From: Comamonas thiooxydans
GTDB taxonomy: Bacteria > Pseudomonadota > Gammaproteobacteria > Burkholderiales > Burkholderiaceae_C
DNA length: 64,000 nt
Direction: 5' to 3'
Assembly (NCBI RefSeq): GCF_000964545.1
Contig: NZ_BBVD01000014.1
Location: 62,001-126,000 of the forward strand
In this document: in pieces, positions 33,599 to 43,111 of the stretch
Numbering within the stretch: position 1 is the stretch's first letter
Layout: each line of letters opens with the position of its first letter
Notes under the pieces: generated by a model
What the model saw: the letters and a program-made list of their open reading frames with translations, nothing else
What the model was told of the DNA's origin: nothing
Database searches by the model: none
Program-made: the position numbers and the translations under genes

Positions 33599-33719
33599 GG
33601 CAACCTCCTGTTCGTCTTGCGCACCAGTGTAGGCCCAGGCTGCAAAGACGGGTTGCGAATCTGGGGCAAGCACCGGCTATTGCAGCAGTGCTTGCGGGCA
33701 TCTGGGAAAATAGCAGGCT

Positions 33720-34892
33720 ATGCTGCAGTTTGACCTTCTCAAGACCGACCCGACCAGCCACGCGCGCCGTGGCACCTTGACGCTTAATCACGGCAAGGTC
33801 CAGACCCCCATCTTCATGCCCGTGGGCACCTATGGCACCGTCAAGGGCGTGATGCCGCGCAGCCTCGAAGAAATGGGCGCACAGATCATCCTGGGCAACA
33901 CCTTCCATCTGTGGATGCGTCCAGGCCTGGACATCATGAAGTCCTTCGGCGGTCTGCACGACTTCGAGAAGTGGGACAAGCCCATACTGACCGACTCGGG
34001 GGGCTTCCAGGTCTGGTCGCTGGGTGCTATGCGCAAGATCACCGAAGAAGGCGTGCATTTCCAGAGCCCCGTGAACGGAGACAAGCTGTTCATGTCGCCC
34101 GAGGTCAGCATGCAGATCCAGACGATTCTGAATTCGGACATCGTCATGCAGCTCGACGAGTGCACGCCCTACGAAACCAACGGCAAGAAGACCACCGAAG
34201 CCGAAGCGCGCAAGTCCATGGAGATGAGCCGTCGCTGGGCCAAGCGCTCCAAGGAGGAGTTCCAGCGCCTGGAAAACCCCAATGCCTTGTTCGGCATCGT
34301 GCAGGGCGGCATGTACACCAATCTGCGCGAGGAATCGCTGCAGGGTCTGCTGGAAATCGATTTCCCCGGCTATGCCGTGGGTGGTGTCTCCGTGGGCGAG
34401 CCCAAGGACGAAATGCTGGAGATCATGGCCCACACGCCGCATCTGCTGCCCGCCAACAAGCCGCGCTACCTGATGGGCGTTGGCACACCCGAAGACCTGG
34501 TGCAAGGCGTGGCCGATGGCGTGGACATGTTTGACTGCGTGATGCCTACCCGCAATGCACGCAACGGCACCATCTTCACGCGCTACGGCGATCTGAAGAT
34601 CCGCAACGCTCGTCACAAGGTGGATCACCAGCCCATAGACACCACCTGCACCTGCCATGCCTGCGCGGGCAAGAGCGGCGTGAGCTGGGACGATGGCGGC
34701 CGCGAAGGCTTCAGCCGCGCCTATCTGCACCATCTGGACCGCTGCGGCGAGATGCTGGGCCCCATGCTCACCACCATCCACAATCTGCACTATTACCTGA
34801 ACCTGATGCAGGAAATCCGCAACGCGCTGGACGCAGGCAGCTTTGCCCAGTTTCGCACCCAGTTCAAGGCCGATCGCGCACGCGGGGTCTAA
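33720..34892 (+). CDS. tgt: Queuine tRNA-ribosyltransferase (tRNA-guanine transglycosylase)
   Basis: Exchanges guanine-34 for preQ1 in tRNAs with GUN anticodons. 390 aa, family length. Nucleophile and substrate motifs: T-D-S-G-G-F-Q-V near residue 90 with the catalytic Asp, Q-L-D-E-C near 143, GGVSVGEPK near 223, D-C-V-M-P-T-R-N-A near 275 with the second Asp, and the zinc site C-T-C-x-x-C with a distal His near 310-340. ATG 33720 follows a short divergent region shared with the Usp gene. A perfect terminator follows. No queA or yajC gene is next to it here. Confidence 0.97.
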   Translation: MLQFDLLKTDPTSHARRGTLTLNHGKVQTPIFMPVGTYGTVKGVMPRSLEEMGAQIILGNTFHLWMRPGLDIMKSFGGLHDFEKWDKPILTDSGGFQVWSLGAMRKITEEGVHFQSPVNGDKLFMSPEVSMQIQTILNSDIVMQLDECTPYETNGKKTTEAEARKSMEMSRRWAKRSKEEFQRLENPNALFGIVQGGMYTNLREESLQGLLEIDFPGYAVGGVSVGEPKDEMLEIMAHTPHLLPANKPRYLMGVGTPEDLVQGVADGVDMFDCVMPTRNARNGTIFTRYGDLKIRNARHKVDHQPIDTTCTCHACAGKSGVSWDDGGREGFSRAYLHHLDRCGEMLGPMLTTIHNLHYYLNLMQEIRNALDAGSFAQFRTQFKADRARGV

Positions 34893-34923
34893 GCCTTCGA
34901 CTCCATCTGCTGCAGCAGAACAC

Positions 34924-34954
34924 AAAAAAGCCAGAGCCAGTCTCTGGCTTTTTT
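34924..34954 (+). terminator. Rho-independent terminator after tgt
   Basis: Perfect 13-bp stem AAAAAAGCCAGAG / CTCTGGCTTTTTT with a 5-base loop, starting 31 bases after the tgt stop. Confidence 0.92.
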
Positions 34955-35161
34955 GCTTTCAGATTTCACCATTGAAACCTTCAATTGAAAAATTTCGTCA
35001 ATTGCCCACTGCAATGCAGCGTAAGAGGCCGATTTTCTGTATGTTTTTGTTAAAACATCAGCACATTGGGCGACAACAACCGGCATCTTTGGCGATTGGC
35101 ATCGAAATCCACCAACAGCCACTGAACAGCACGACACGAAACGCTCGCGGCATCCCCCTCC

Positions 35162-36583
35162 ATGACCGAAGCTTCCTCACCCAAGCAAACGCCTTCGCTA
35201 CAGACCACCGCCACCCAGGCATGGACGGTCGCGCTCGCCCTGGGATGCATGGTGTTCGTGGCAGCCTTACTCGGTATCCTGGGACGTCCTTTGGGGTTTT
35301 TCTCGGCGATCTGGCCAGCCAACGCGCTCTTGTTGGGGGTGCTTCTGCACAAGCCTGGCTGGCTGCGTCCTGGCTCGATCCTGGCGGTCTCGGCAGGCTA
35401 TATCGCTGCGGATCTGCTGACAGGCAGCCGGCTCGATGTGGCGATCCTGCTGAGCATGGCCAATATGGCGGGCGTCGGAATGGCCTGGGCGCTGATGCAC
35501 AGGCAAAGCCGCGCCACCTTGTTCATGCAACGCCAGTCTTCCGCCTTGCTGCTCTTTGTCGGCAGCGGCATGGGCGCACTGGCAGCAGCAATACTGGGCG
35601 GGCCGGTGGTGACTGCCGTGTTCGGAACACCGCACTGGCAGGCTTTCTCCATGTGGTTGAGCAGCGAGTGGCTGAACTACATGACATTTTTACCCATTGT
35701 TCTGGCCTGGCCGACACGCAAGCAGCCTGCACCGAACTGGACCGAGCCCTCCCCCATGCGCCGCGTCCTGCCTTTGCTGTCTGTCATTGCGCTGGAGGCC
35801 ATCAGCTACTGGATCAAAGGTCCCGGCTCGCTGGCGTTCTCGCTGCCGGCTCTCATATGGTGCGCGCTGAGCTATCGCATCTTCAGTCTGACGCTGATCA
35901 CGGCAGCACTTTGCCTGAGCAGCATCATCTTCATTTCGCTTGGCACGCTTGAATTCACACCCGCTCATTTTCTCGAAACGCTGTCATTTCGCGTGGGGCT
36001 ATGCATGCTGGTGCTGGGCCCGCTGGCGGTGGCCGGATCGCATATGGCTCGCAACGAGCTGATGCAAAAGCTCAGTCATGCCGTCAACCACGACTTTCTG
36101 ACCGATATGCTGGCACGCGGTGCCTTCATGAAGCAGGGGCAAAGAATACTGGAGCGTTGCCGCCAGGATGGCCAGCCCTTCGCCATTCTGATGCTGGATC
36201 TCGACCACTTCAAACAGATCAACGACAGCTTCGGCCATGCGGGAGGCGACCAATTGCTGCGCAGCTTCAGCCAGACCCTGAGCCAGGTGCTGCGCGCTCA
36301 GGACATCGTGGGCCGTATGGGAGGCGAGGAATTCGCCGTGGCCCTGCCCAAGGTGGACGCAACCGCTGCGCAGGAGATCGCCAAGCGCATCAACCGCGCC
36401 ATCCGGGAGCTGCGCGTGCCCATGAATGACAAGACGATGAGTGCCACGGTCAGCATTGGCCTGGTCCATACCGCAAGCCTGCAAGCGCATCAAAGCCTGG
36501 ACCTGCTGCTGCAGCAGGCAGACCAGGCTTTGTATGAGGCCAAGGCCGCCGGGCGCGATCGCGTCAGTTCACAGCTTTGCTGA
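35162..36583 (+). CDS. Membrane diguanylate cyclase with MASE1-like sensor domain
   Basis: Makes cyclic di-GMP. 473 aa: about eight membrane segments (residues 20-295) resembling the MASE1 sensor, then a GGDEF domain (about 310-473). The active site is intact as R-M-G-G-E-E-F near residue 383, with D-L-D-H-F-K-Q-I-N-D-S-F-G-H before it. An R-A-Q-D sits five residues upstream of GGEEF, the position of the allosteric inhibitory site, so product inhibition is likely. No phosphodiesterase domain is present. The gene stands alone; 34955-35161 upstream holds the tgt terminator and an AT-rich promoter region. Confidence 0.9.
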   Translation: MTEASSPKQTPSLQTTATQAWTVALALGCMVFVAALLGILGRPLGFFSAIWPANALLLGVLLHKPGWLRPGSILAVSAGYIAADLLTGSRLDVAILLSMANMAGVGMAWALMHRQSRATLFMQRQSSALLLFVGSGMGALAAAILGGPVVTAVFGTPHWQAFSMWLSSEWLNYMTFLPIVLAWPTRKQPAPNWTEPSPMRRVLPLLSVIALEAISYWIKGPGSLAFSLPALIWCALSYRIFSLTLITAALCLSSIIFISLGTLEFTPAHFLETLSFRVGLCMLVLGPLAVAGSHMARNELMQKLSHAVNHDFLTDMLARGAFMKQGQRILERCRQDGQPFAILMLDLDHFKQINDSFGHAGGDQLLRSFSQTLSQVLRAQDIVGRMGGEEFAVALPKVDATAAQEIAKRINRAIRELRVPMNDKTMSATVSIGLVHTASLQAHQSLDLLLQQADQALYEAKAAGRDRVSSQLC

Positions 36584-36612
36584 GCGCGACACGCCGATAG
36601 CCCGGCCCAAGG

Positions 36613-37713
36613 TCATCCGGGCTCGCCGGACCCGGAGGCGAGCGGTGCTGCCTCCGCCGCATCGGGACGCGGCAGCATCTTGCCGGCCGCAGTGCCGCAG
36701 CTATGACAAAAGCGTGAGAACGCGCTCTTGCGGGTATTGCAGCTGCCGCAATGGTCGAACAGACCGATACCGCAATGGGGGCAGAAGTCGATCTCGGTGT
36801 TCTTGAGATCCACTGGGCGCTCGCAGCCCGGGCACACATTCTTGGACAGACGCTCCAGCGCCACGTCATAGCTCAGCTCCTCACGGCGCTGCTCTTCGGG
36901 CAAGGACTCCTGCAGCTTCTGTTTTTCCAGATAGCGGTTGAGCGCCAGAATGGCATAGCGCCCCAGCAATACCGTCACCAAAATGCCTACGATATAGCGC
37001 ACATAGCCGCCGTAGTCGGGCAGATAAGGCACCAGCTCGACAAAGAAGGCGAACAGCGCAAAAAAGATAAAACCCCAGACAAATGGCCACCAGGTGCTCT
37101 TGCGCTTCTTGGCGAACAGCCAGCCCGCCACGCCCAGCAGGGGCAAGGTGATGGCCAGGCGGAACAGAAACACGCGCAGCTCGCTGGCTCGCATGGCGGC
37201 TTCGTACTGAGGATAGGCCTGCTCGCGCAGATTGCTCATCTCCGCCTCGGCGTTGGAGACTGCCTGATTGGCCTCCAGATGGGTCTGGGCCTCTTTCTCG
37301 CGCTCCTGGCGGGCCTTGTCCTCAGCCTGCTTGAGCTCGTCCAGCGCCTTGCTGCGTGCGACCAGCTCGGCGTCCTGCTCGGGGCGCTCTGTCGCACGGC
37401 GGGTCGCCACCCAGTTGTCAAAGGTGTCGCGCGCCGACTGGTAGCGCGCACGCTCGGCGTCGAACTTGAGCTGAGCCCTGTCCAGTGCCTTCTGGGTCAT
37501 GCCGGCCGTCTTCTGGGCCTTGTCGATTTCGGCCCGCACACGTTGTGCATCGGCCTGCGGAATAAAGGACTCCACCTCCAGCGAGCGATCAGGCTGCGGC
37601 AGATTGCCCACCACCAGCCCACCCAGACCGATCAGGAAGAAGGCAAACACCAGCGCCACCAGCCAGAGGCCGCGGCGAAACCATTTCTCGGGCAAACGCA
37701 GAGACTTGCTCAT
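36613..37713 (-). CDS. Coiled-coil membrane protein with C-terminal zinc ribbons, unknown function
   Basis: 366 aa. Layout: one membrane segment (about 13-35), an Arg/Glu/Ala-rich helical region likely to form a periplasmic coiled coil (about 50-165), three more membrane segments (about 175-245), then a cytoplasmic tail with C-P-G-C, C-P-H-C, C-G-S-C and C-H-S-C pairs, that is two zinc ribbons (about 290-345). I know no function for this architecture. The frame opens with TTG; ATG 37713 is the first proper start. It follows the DUF2145 gene by 70 bases on the same strand. Confidence 0.8.
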   Translation of the reverse strand: MSKSLRLPEKWFRRGLWLVALVFAFFLIGLGGLVVGNLPQPDRSLEVESFIPQADAQRVRAEIDKAQKTAGMTQKALDRAQLKFDAERARYQSARDTFDNWVATRRATERPEQDAELVARSKALDELKQAEDKARQEREKEAQTHLEANQAVSNAEAEMSNLREQAYPQYEAAMRASELRVFLFRLAITLPLLGVAGWLFAKKRKSTWWPFVWGFIFFALFAFFVELVPYLPDYGGYVRYIVGILVTVLLGRYAILALNRYLEKQKLQESLPEEQRREELSYDVALERLSKNVCPGCERPVDLKNTEIDFCPHCGIGLFDHCGSCNTRKSAFSRFCHSCGTAAGKMLPRPDAAEAAPLASGSGEPG

Positions 37714-37783
37714 TTTCAATTACTCCAAAAACGTAGCGCCATGCGCATACTCAGCAAGGCCTTGAAGCCAAAAAGGCTCAAAC

Positions 37784-38641
37784 TCACTGCACGGTACGCA
37801 CGGCCGATGCCAGTTGCGTGCGCTGCAACCACTGGGTCACGGAGTCCACCGTCACCGTCTCGATGCGGCTGGCAAAGCGCTTTTCATTCGGATGATCGTC
37901 AAACGCGATATTGGCAGCCGTCATGCGCCCGCCCAGTCGCGAGAACGCCCGGATGATGAGCGCGCTGGGCTCATAGCCCTTGGACTGCAACCAGGCCTGA
38001 GCCTGTGCGCGGTTCTGAATCGCCGCCGGCTCCATGGCGGCTGCCAGCGTCTCGGTCGCCCATTGGTTCGACTGCTGGTATTTGCTGCTCCAGACATAGC
38101 TGACCATGCTGTAGGGCTCGTTTTGCAGGCGCAGCACCGTGGGAGCGCTCAAGAACTTGAGCAGGGCCTGCTGCACCGCTGGTGTCGGGATCTGGATGGC
38201 GGCTTCGTAACGCCACATATCGTCAAGAAAGAACTCGCCCAGGCCCTGGCGATAGATATGGCCGGAGGCAGTGCCGCACTCGTTGAGCTTGTGGGCCACG
38301 CGCCAGGGGCCGGCGGGCGTTCTGTAGGCCCAGCCATAGTGCGAGTACTTGAGATCGTATTTGCTCAAGTCCTGCCCTTGCCGAGCCAGCAGCACGACCT
38401 GGGTACCGTTCTTCTGAAACTCGGCATCCAGCGCCTTGGCGGTGCGCGCGGCCAGATTCAGCCCCTTGGCCATCACATCGGCGGTCAGCGGACGGTTTTC
38501 ACAGCTGCGGCCAGCCTCTGCCGAGCCTGCCCAGGCAATCAACGCAGCGCCCAGCGCCAGCGCCACAGGGCCGGGGATGGGCATGCCGGCGCGTCGAGCG
38601 GGCGCCATGGCTTGTACAACGCTTGTCGCGTCCTTGATCAT
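37784..38641 (-). CDS. DUF2145 family secreted protein
   Basis: 285 aa with a signal peptide that begins late (hydrophobic ALALGAALIAWAGSAEA about residues 26-43), then G-R-S-C-E-N-R, a KYDLKYSHYGWAYR segment near 100 and V-A-H-K-L-N-E-C-G near 118. The His/Ser pattern of this stretch resembles NlpC/P60-like or phosphatase folds, but I name only the DUF2145 family, whose function is unknown. One disulfide (Cys in R-S-C and N-E-C-G) is possible. It follows the small secreted-protein gene by 21 bases, so the two look co-transcribed. Confidence 0.8.
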   Translation of the reverse strand: MIKDATSVVQAMAPARRAGMPIPGPVALALGAALIAWAGSAEAGRSCENRPLTADVMAKGLNLAARTAKALDAEFQKNGTQVVLLARQGQDLSKYDLKYSHYGWAYRTPAGPWRVAHKLNECGTASGHIYRQGLGEFFLDDMWRYEAAIQIPTPAVQQALLKFLSAPTVLRLQNEPYSMVSYVWSSKYQQSNQWATETLAAAMEPAAIQNRAQAQAWLQSKGYEPSALIIRAFSRLGGRMTAANIAFDDHPNEKRFASRIETVTVDSVTQWLQRTQLASAVRTVQ

Positions 38642-38662
38642 GCGAGCCTCCAGTTTCTTGAA

Positions 38663-39127
38663 TTACAGACGCTCGTTGTGCATCAGCGCCTTGCCGATTT
38701 CGTTGGGGATGAAGGCCAGCACCTTGCCTGCCGTGGACAGAATCACGCCGGCCGCCGTGGCGCTGGTCTGCACCACCGTGCCCACGCCGACCGACAGGGC
38801 TCCTGCAGCCTGGCCAGAGACCTTGACCACGGCCGAAGTGCCGTCGGCCACATTCTTGAGCACATAGGTCACGCCTGTGGCACTGCTTTCCACGGCCTCA
38901 ACGATCACGGATGCACCTGCCGCCGACAGAAACAGGGGTATTGCCACGACTTCCTCCGAAGCGCCACCCGATGCCGCTGCAACCACCGATGCCACAGGCA
39001 GGGCCGACAACACCAGAGAGGCTTCGCTCTGGGCGTGGACCGCACTGCCGCCCAGCAATGCAAAGGCCGCGCCCAGGGCGCACAGGCTGTTGCGAAGAGG
39101 ACGGATAAAGGTCAGGACGTTGATCAC
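38663..39127 (-). CDS. Small secreted Ala/Val-rich protein, GTG start
   Basis: 154 aa from GTG 39127, chosen because GGGAG lies seven bases before it; the ATG at 39169 has no ribosome site. Signal peptide to about residue 33 (cleavage AVHAQ). The mature protein is built from repeated Ser/Ala/Val strands without Cys, unlike a globular enzyme, and may be a surface or membrane-associating protein. The family is not recognised with confidence. It probably forms a two-gene unit with DUF2145 downstream. Confidence 0.7.
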   Translation of the reverse strand: MINVLTFIRPLRNSLCALGAAFALLGGSAVHAQSEASLVLSALPVASVVAAASGGASEEVVAIPLFLSAAGASVIVEAVESSATGVTYVLKNVADGTSAVVKVSGQAAGALSVGVGTVVQTSATAAGVILSTAGKVLAFIPNEIGKALMHNERL

Positions 39128-39358
39128 AAATGGCTCCCAGTGGTTGTTGAAATGGGCCGCGATTTGCATGCGGCGACGAACGAATCATCCATGCGCCCGA
39201 AACTTCGGCCCTGTGTTTTGTCAAAATCAGCAAGCGGCAGGTCTCGCAGTATCGCAAAGTGATACTCCCCGCCCGCTGCCAGCGCTCAAACCAGTTGCAG
39301 CTTGCACATCTTGCCCCCACTCCCGCGCCCACAACTTTCAAAAATCATCAGGCAATCC

Positions 39359-40132
39359 ATGCGGCTTCACTCTCAGACCTTCGCCCTGCACAAACCTTCA
39401 CGCCGGCAAAGCCGGCTTGCTGCAGCGCTCGCCACGGCCATGTCCACGCTAGCAGTCTCTGCACTGGCGCAGGGCAGCAGCATTCCCGCTTTTTCGCAGA
39501 TGCCGCAGGGCCCTCTGGGAGGGCCCTGGCACTTTGCCACCCTGCCCAACAAGAACCCGACGGCATTCAATGTGGTGGACCAGGATGGCGGGCATGTGTT
39601 GCGCGTGAGCACACAGGACGCCTACGGCAATATGGTTCACACGCTGCACCTGACTGCTTCGCCCGATCTGCAACTGCAGTGGCGCTGGCGCGTGGATCAG
39701 CTGATCGACAAGGCCGACATCAAAACCAGGGCCGGCGACGATGCTGCGCTCAAGCTCTGCATATCATTCGACTTTGACAAATCGCAGCTGAGCTTTGGTG
39801 AACGGGCCAAGCTGCGCCTGGGCAGAATCAGCACCGGAGAGGATATTCCGGCCGAGACGCTGTGCTATGTCTGGGACAACAAGCAGCCCGTGGGCTCGGT
39901 TCTGCACAATGCGTTCACGCATCGCATGCGCTATATCGTGCTGCAAAGCGGCAGCACGCACAAAGGCCAGTGGGTAACGGAACAGCGCAATCTGATGTCC
40001 GACTATCTGCAAGCCTTTGGCGACGAGTCCCAGGCCATGCCCACCATCATCGGCGTCACCGTCTCGGCGGACTCGGACAACACCCATGGCGAAGGACTGG
40101 CCTACATGGGTGATATCCGGCTCCTGCCCTGA
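39359..40132 (+). CDS. DUF3047 domain secreted protein
   Basis: 257 aa from ATG 39359. An R-R-Q-S-R basic n-region and an Ala/Leu core give a signal peptide (cleavage near ALAQG). The mature domain shows W-H-F-A-T-L-P, LQLQWRWRVD, GDDAALKLCISFDFD and YIVLQSGS, a beta-sandwich pattern typical of DUF3047. Function unknown; related folds bind carbohydrate. It converges on the MFS/acyltransferase gene with a gap of 10 bases. Confidence 0.82.
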   Translation: MRLHSQTFALHKPSRRQSRLAAALATAMSTLAVSALAQGSSIPAFSQMPQGPLGGPWHFATLPNKNPTAFNVVDQDGGHVLRVSTQDAYGNMVHTLHLTASPDLQLQWRWRVDQLIDKADIKTRAGDDAALKLCISFDFDKSQLSFGERAKLRLGRISTGEDIPAETLCYVWDNKQPVGSVLHNAFTHRMRYIVLQSGSTHKGQWVTEQRNLMSDYLQAFGDESQAMPTIIGVTVSADSDNTHGEGLAYMGDIRLLP

Positions 40133-40142
40133 TCATCCAGCC

Positions 40143-42095
40143 TCAACGCCGGAGCAAATCCGCCACGTTCTGCTGCAGCAGGGCCGGCGTGACAGAGGCA
40201 GCCGCCACGGGCTCGCCCACTTCCAGCCCCACACGATTGAACAGGCCGCGGCGCAGCGGCTTGACCATGGCCACATTCCTGCCGCCGCGCGACTCGATGC
40301 GGCTGAAGTAGGAGCCCCAGAGATTGGTCAGCGCCATGGGAATGACGGGAACCTGCAGGCCGTCGTCTCGCGCGTGGTCGAGAATCTTCATGATGCCGCC
40401 CTTGAACGGCTGCAGCTGGCCGTCAGAGGTGATGCCGCCCTCGGGGAAGATGGCCAGCAGGTCGCCCTCGCGCAGCACCTCCGCGGCCCGCGCGAACGCG
40501 GCTTCATAGGTTGCCGGGTCCTCCTTGTGCGGCGCGATCGGGATCGCCTTGGCCAGCTTGAACAGCCAGCCCAGCACCGGCGTCTGGAAGATGCGGTGAT
40601 CCATCACGAAGTGAATGGGGCGTGGGCTGGCCGCCATGAGCAAGATGGCGTCGACAAAGCTCACATGGTTGCAGACCAGCACGGCCGCGCCATCGCGCGG
40701 AATATGCTCGTCGCCACGCACCTTGAAGCGGTAGACAAAGTGGGTGATGACCCAGGCCACAAAGCGCAGCAGATATTCGGGCACCAGCAGGAACACATAG
40801 AGCGCCACGATGGCGTTGGCAATGCCGGTGATCAGAAACACCTGGGGAATGCTGCAACCTGCGGCCAGCAAGGCACCGGCCAGCACGGCCGAGGCGATCA
40901 TGAACAGCGCGTTGAGGATATTGTTGGCCGCGATGATGCGCGCGCGGTGCGTGGGCTGGCTGCGCATCTGGATCAGCGCATACATGGGCACGCTGTAGAT
41001 GCCCGCCGACAGCGCCAGCAGGCCCAGATCCAGCATCACGCGCCAGTGTTTGGCCTCGCCAAAAAAGGCGCTCACACCCATCAGCTCGGAGGGCGGCAGC
41101 GCGCGCGTGGCAAAGAACAGATCAATCGCAAACACGCTCATGCCAATCGCGCCCAGCGGCACCAGGCCGATCTCCACCTGGCGACGGCTGAACACTTCGC
41201 ACAGCAGCGAGCCGATACCTATGCCCACCGAGAAGATCACCAGCAGCAGCGATGCCACATGCTCGTCGCCATGCAGCACCTCCTTGGCAAAACTGGGGAA
41301 CTGCGAGAGAAACACCGCGCCGAAGAACCACATCCAGCTGATGCCCAGCAGCGAGCGGAACACCACGGGCTGCTGGCGTGCCAGCTGGAGGTTGCGCCAG
41401 GTTTCGGTGAACGGGTTCCAGTTGATGACCAGGCCCGGATCGGTCGCGGGCGCGTGAGGAATGAACTGCGCGCAGATGCGGCCCACGACCGCGACGGCCA
41501 CGCAGGCCATGGCGACCTGCATATGACCGACCTCGGGCACGGCGATCAGCAGGCCGCCAGCGACCTGACCGAGCAGGATGGCGACAAAAGTGCCCATCTC
41601 CACCATGCCGTTGCCGCCCGTGAGTTCGCGGTCGTTGAGCACTTGGGGCAGATAGGCGAACTTGACGGGGCCGAACAGCGTGGAGTGCAGCCCCATGAGG
41701 AACACGCACAGCAGCAGCACCGGCACATTGGCCTGGACAAAGCCCCAGGCCGCAATCAGCATGATGGCGATCTCGAGGTTCTTGACCAGACGGAACATGC
41801 GGGTCTTGTCCCACTTGTCGGTCAGCTGACCCGAAGTGGCCGAAAACAGCAGATAAGGCAGGGTGAACAGCGCACCGATCACCAGGCCGGCCATGGAAGG
41901 CGGCAGCCAGGAGACGCTGAGCTGATAAGTGACCATCACCGTGAAGGCGAACTTGAAGAGATTGTCATTGCCCGCACCGGCAAACTGCGTCCAGAAAAAC
42001 GGCGCAAAGCGGCGCTGGCCCAGCAGGGCGAACTGGTTGGGGTGGGCATGCTGCGGTGCAGCGGCGGCCGTATGCACGGTCGGCGTGGAATTCAT
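40143..42095 (-). CDS. MFS transporter fused to 1-acylglycerol-phosphate acyltransferase (LplT-PlsC type)
   Basis: 650 aa. Residues about 20-420 are a 12-helix MFS permease similar to lysophospholipid transporter LplT (N-D-N-L-F-K near 45; G-P-V-K-F-A-Y near 145). Residues about 430-650 are a PlsC-type acyltransferase: N-H-V-S-F-V-D (H-x4-D), F-P-E-G-G and V-I-P-M-A. It would flip lysophospholipids inward and re-acylate them, a membrane repair role known for LplT/Aas. The AMP-binding (acyl-ACP synthetase) domain of full-length Aas is missing here. GGGAGAG precedes ATG 42095. Confidence 0.9.
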   Translation of the reverse strand: MNSTPTVHTAAAAPQHAHPNQFALLGQRRFAPFFWTQFAGAGNDNLFKFAFTVMVTYQLSVSWLPPSMAGLVIGALFTLPYLLFSATSGQLTDKWDKTRMFRLVKNLEIAIMLIAAWGFVQANVPVLLLCVFLMGLHSTLFGPVKFAYLPQVLNDRELTGGNGMVEMGTFVAILLGQVAGGLLIAVPEVGHMQVAMACVAVAVVGRICAQFIPHAPATDPGLVINWNPFTETWRNLQLARQQPVVFRSLLGISWMWFFGAVFLSQFPSFAKEVLHGDEHVASLLLVIFSVGIGIGSLLCEVFSRRQVEIGLVPLGAIGMSVFAIDLFFATRALPPSELMGVSAFFGEAKHWRVMLDLGLLALSAGIYSVPMYALIQMRSQPTHRARIIAANNILNALFMIASAVLAGALLAAGCSIPQVFLITGIANAIVALYVFLLVPEYLLRFVAWVITHFVYRFKVRGDEHIPRDGAAVLVCNHVSFVDAILLMAASPRPIHFVMDHRIFQTPVLGWLFKLAKAIPIAPHKEDPATYEAAFARAAEVLREGDLLAIFPEGGITSDGQLQPFKGGIMKILDHARDDGLQVPVIPMALTNLWGSYFSRIESRGGRNVAMVKPLRRGLFNRVGLEVGEPVAAASVTPALLQQNVADLLRR

Positions 42096-42151
42096 GGATC
42101 TCTCCCTGTGGCGCTGCAGGCATTGTGCCAACTTGCCCGGATCTTTTTGTA

Positions 42152-42200
42152 GGTTTTATGCCGCTGATGCTTGATGAACATGCGCCCGCCGCTATGAATA
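42152..42200 (-). repeat. R2 dispersed repeat, copy 7
   Basis: Directly after the CREST gene's TAA on the minus strand: TATTCATAGCGGCGGGCGC, then ATGTTCATCAAGCATCAGCG and GCATAAAAC. Same orientation as the gene. Confidence 0.55.
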
Positions 42201-43001
42201 TTACGACTCACGCCACTGCTTCAAGGCACGCAGCACAGGCCACGCGGCGGCCGCGGCCATCCAGTGCTTGAGGCTGTGGCCGGAGACTGCCTGCGTGGTC
42301 ACATCGAACACATCGCCGTCCGACCGCTCCAGCAGCTTGGCAACGAGGTACAGACCGATCACCCAGCCCAGCTCCACGGGCAGCGCGTGACGACGCGGCG
42401 CCACAAAGGCCAGCCACAGGAGAGTCAGCATGCCGCCGCCTTGCACCAGCACCCAGGGCAGCACATTGCTGGTCTGCACCCAGACCGCCACGCTGGCAGG
42501 TGCGGCCACCAGCAATACTCCGGCAGTGATGCGGGCGCTGATGTCGTCAATGCGCGTCTGTACCGCCAGGCCCAGCAAGCCGGCGAAAGCCAGGCCCATG
42601 CCCAGCCGATCCCAGACCAGGCTCGAATCCTGCGGTGCCCAGTGATAGTACGCAGACCCTGCCCCCGAGCACAGCAGGCCCGTGAAGAACAGGGCGCACA
42701 GGGCACGCGCCGTGCCATTGAGCTTCTGGTAGTCGGCACGGGCCAGTGCGACCCAGCCCGCCAGTCCCGCCAGCACAAACCCCAGATTGCTCAACACATC
42801 GGCCGCATGCGGCAAGCCCAGCCAGCCGCGCCGGTCGGCAAAGGCGTGGTAGTGCTCGGGCTGAGCCATGCCAGGCATCAGCAGCGCCAGCGTGAACAGC
42901 AAGGCCATGCTCCCGAACAAGGCAAAGCGCTGCTCCAGCGTGCCCGAGGTCTCGGGGTTCGTCATTTCCACGGTCGTGATCGATGAGGTATGCAGTTGCA
43001 T
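42201..43001 (-). CDS. Alkaline-ceramidase-like (CREST superfamily) membrane hydrolase
   Basis: 266 aa, about seven membrane helices. The zinc-hydrolase pattern of CREST proteins is present: S-A-Y-Y-H (S-x3-H) near residue 115, the Asp of V-W-D-R near 129, and H-S-L-K-H (H-x3-H) near 245. CREST members include ceramidases, PAQR receptors and lipid hydrolases, so a membrane lipid substrate is likely; ceramide is only one option. Start at ATG 43001 with AAGGAAG. Divergent from an XRE-type regulator gene 110 bases away, which may control it. Confidence 0.78.
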   Translation of the reverse strand: MQLHTSSITTVEMTNPETSGTLEQRFALFGSMALLFTLALLMPGMAQPEHYHAFADRRGWLGLPHAADVLSNLGFVLAGLAGWVALARADYQKLNGTARALCALFFTGLLCSGAGSAYYHWAPQDSSLVWDRLGMGLAFAGLLGLAVQTRIDDISARITAGVLLVAAPASVAVWVQTSNVLPWVLVQGGGMLTLLWLAFVAPRRHALPVELGWVIGLYLVAKLLERSDGDVFDVTTQAVSGHSLKHWMAAAAAWPVLRALKQWRES

Positions 43002-43111
43002 GGCGCTTCCTTGTGTGAATGCCGCGCAGTATGGAAATCCGCCGAAGCAGCGGCATCAATCTTCTAAACTTGCGCCATATCGCTGCACTGCCAGTACTAC
43101 CAATCGATACC

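Noticed and set aside
40017..42152. 711-residue open frame opposite the MFS-acyltransferase fusion
   Set aside because: Shadow frame, begins inside the DUF3047 gene, no domain.
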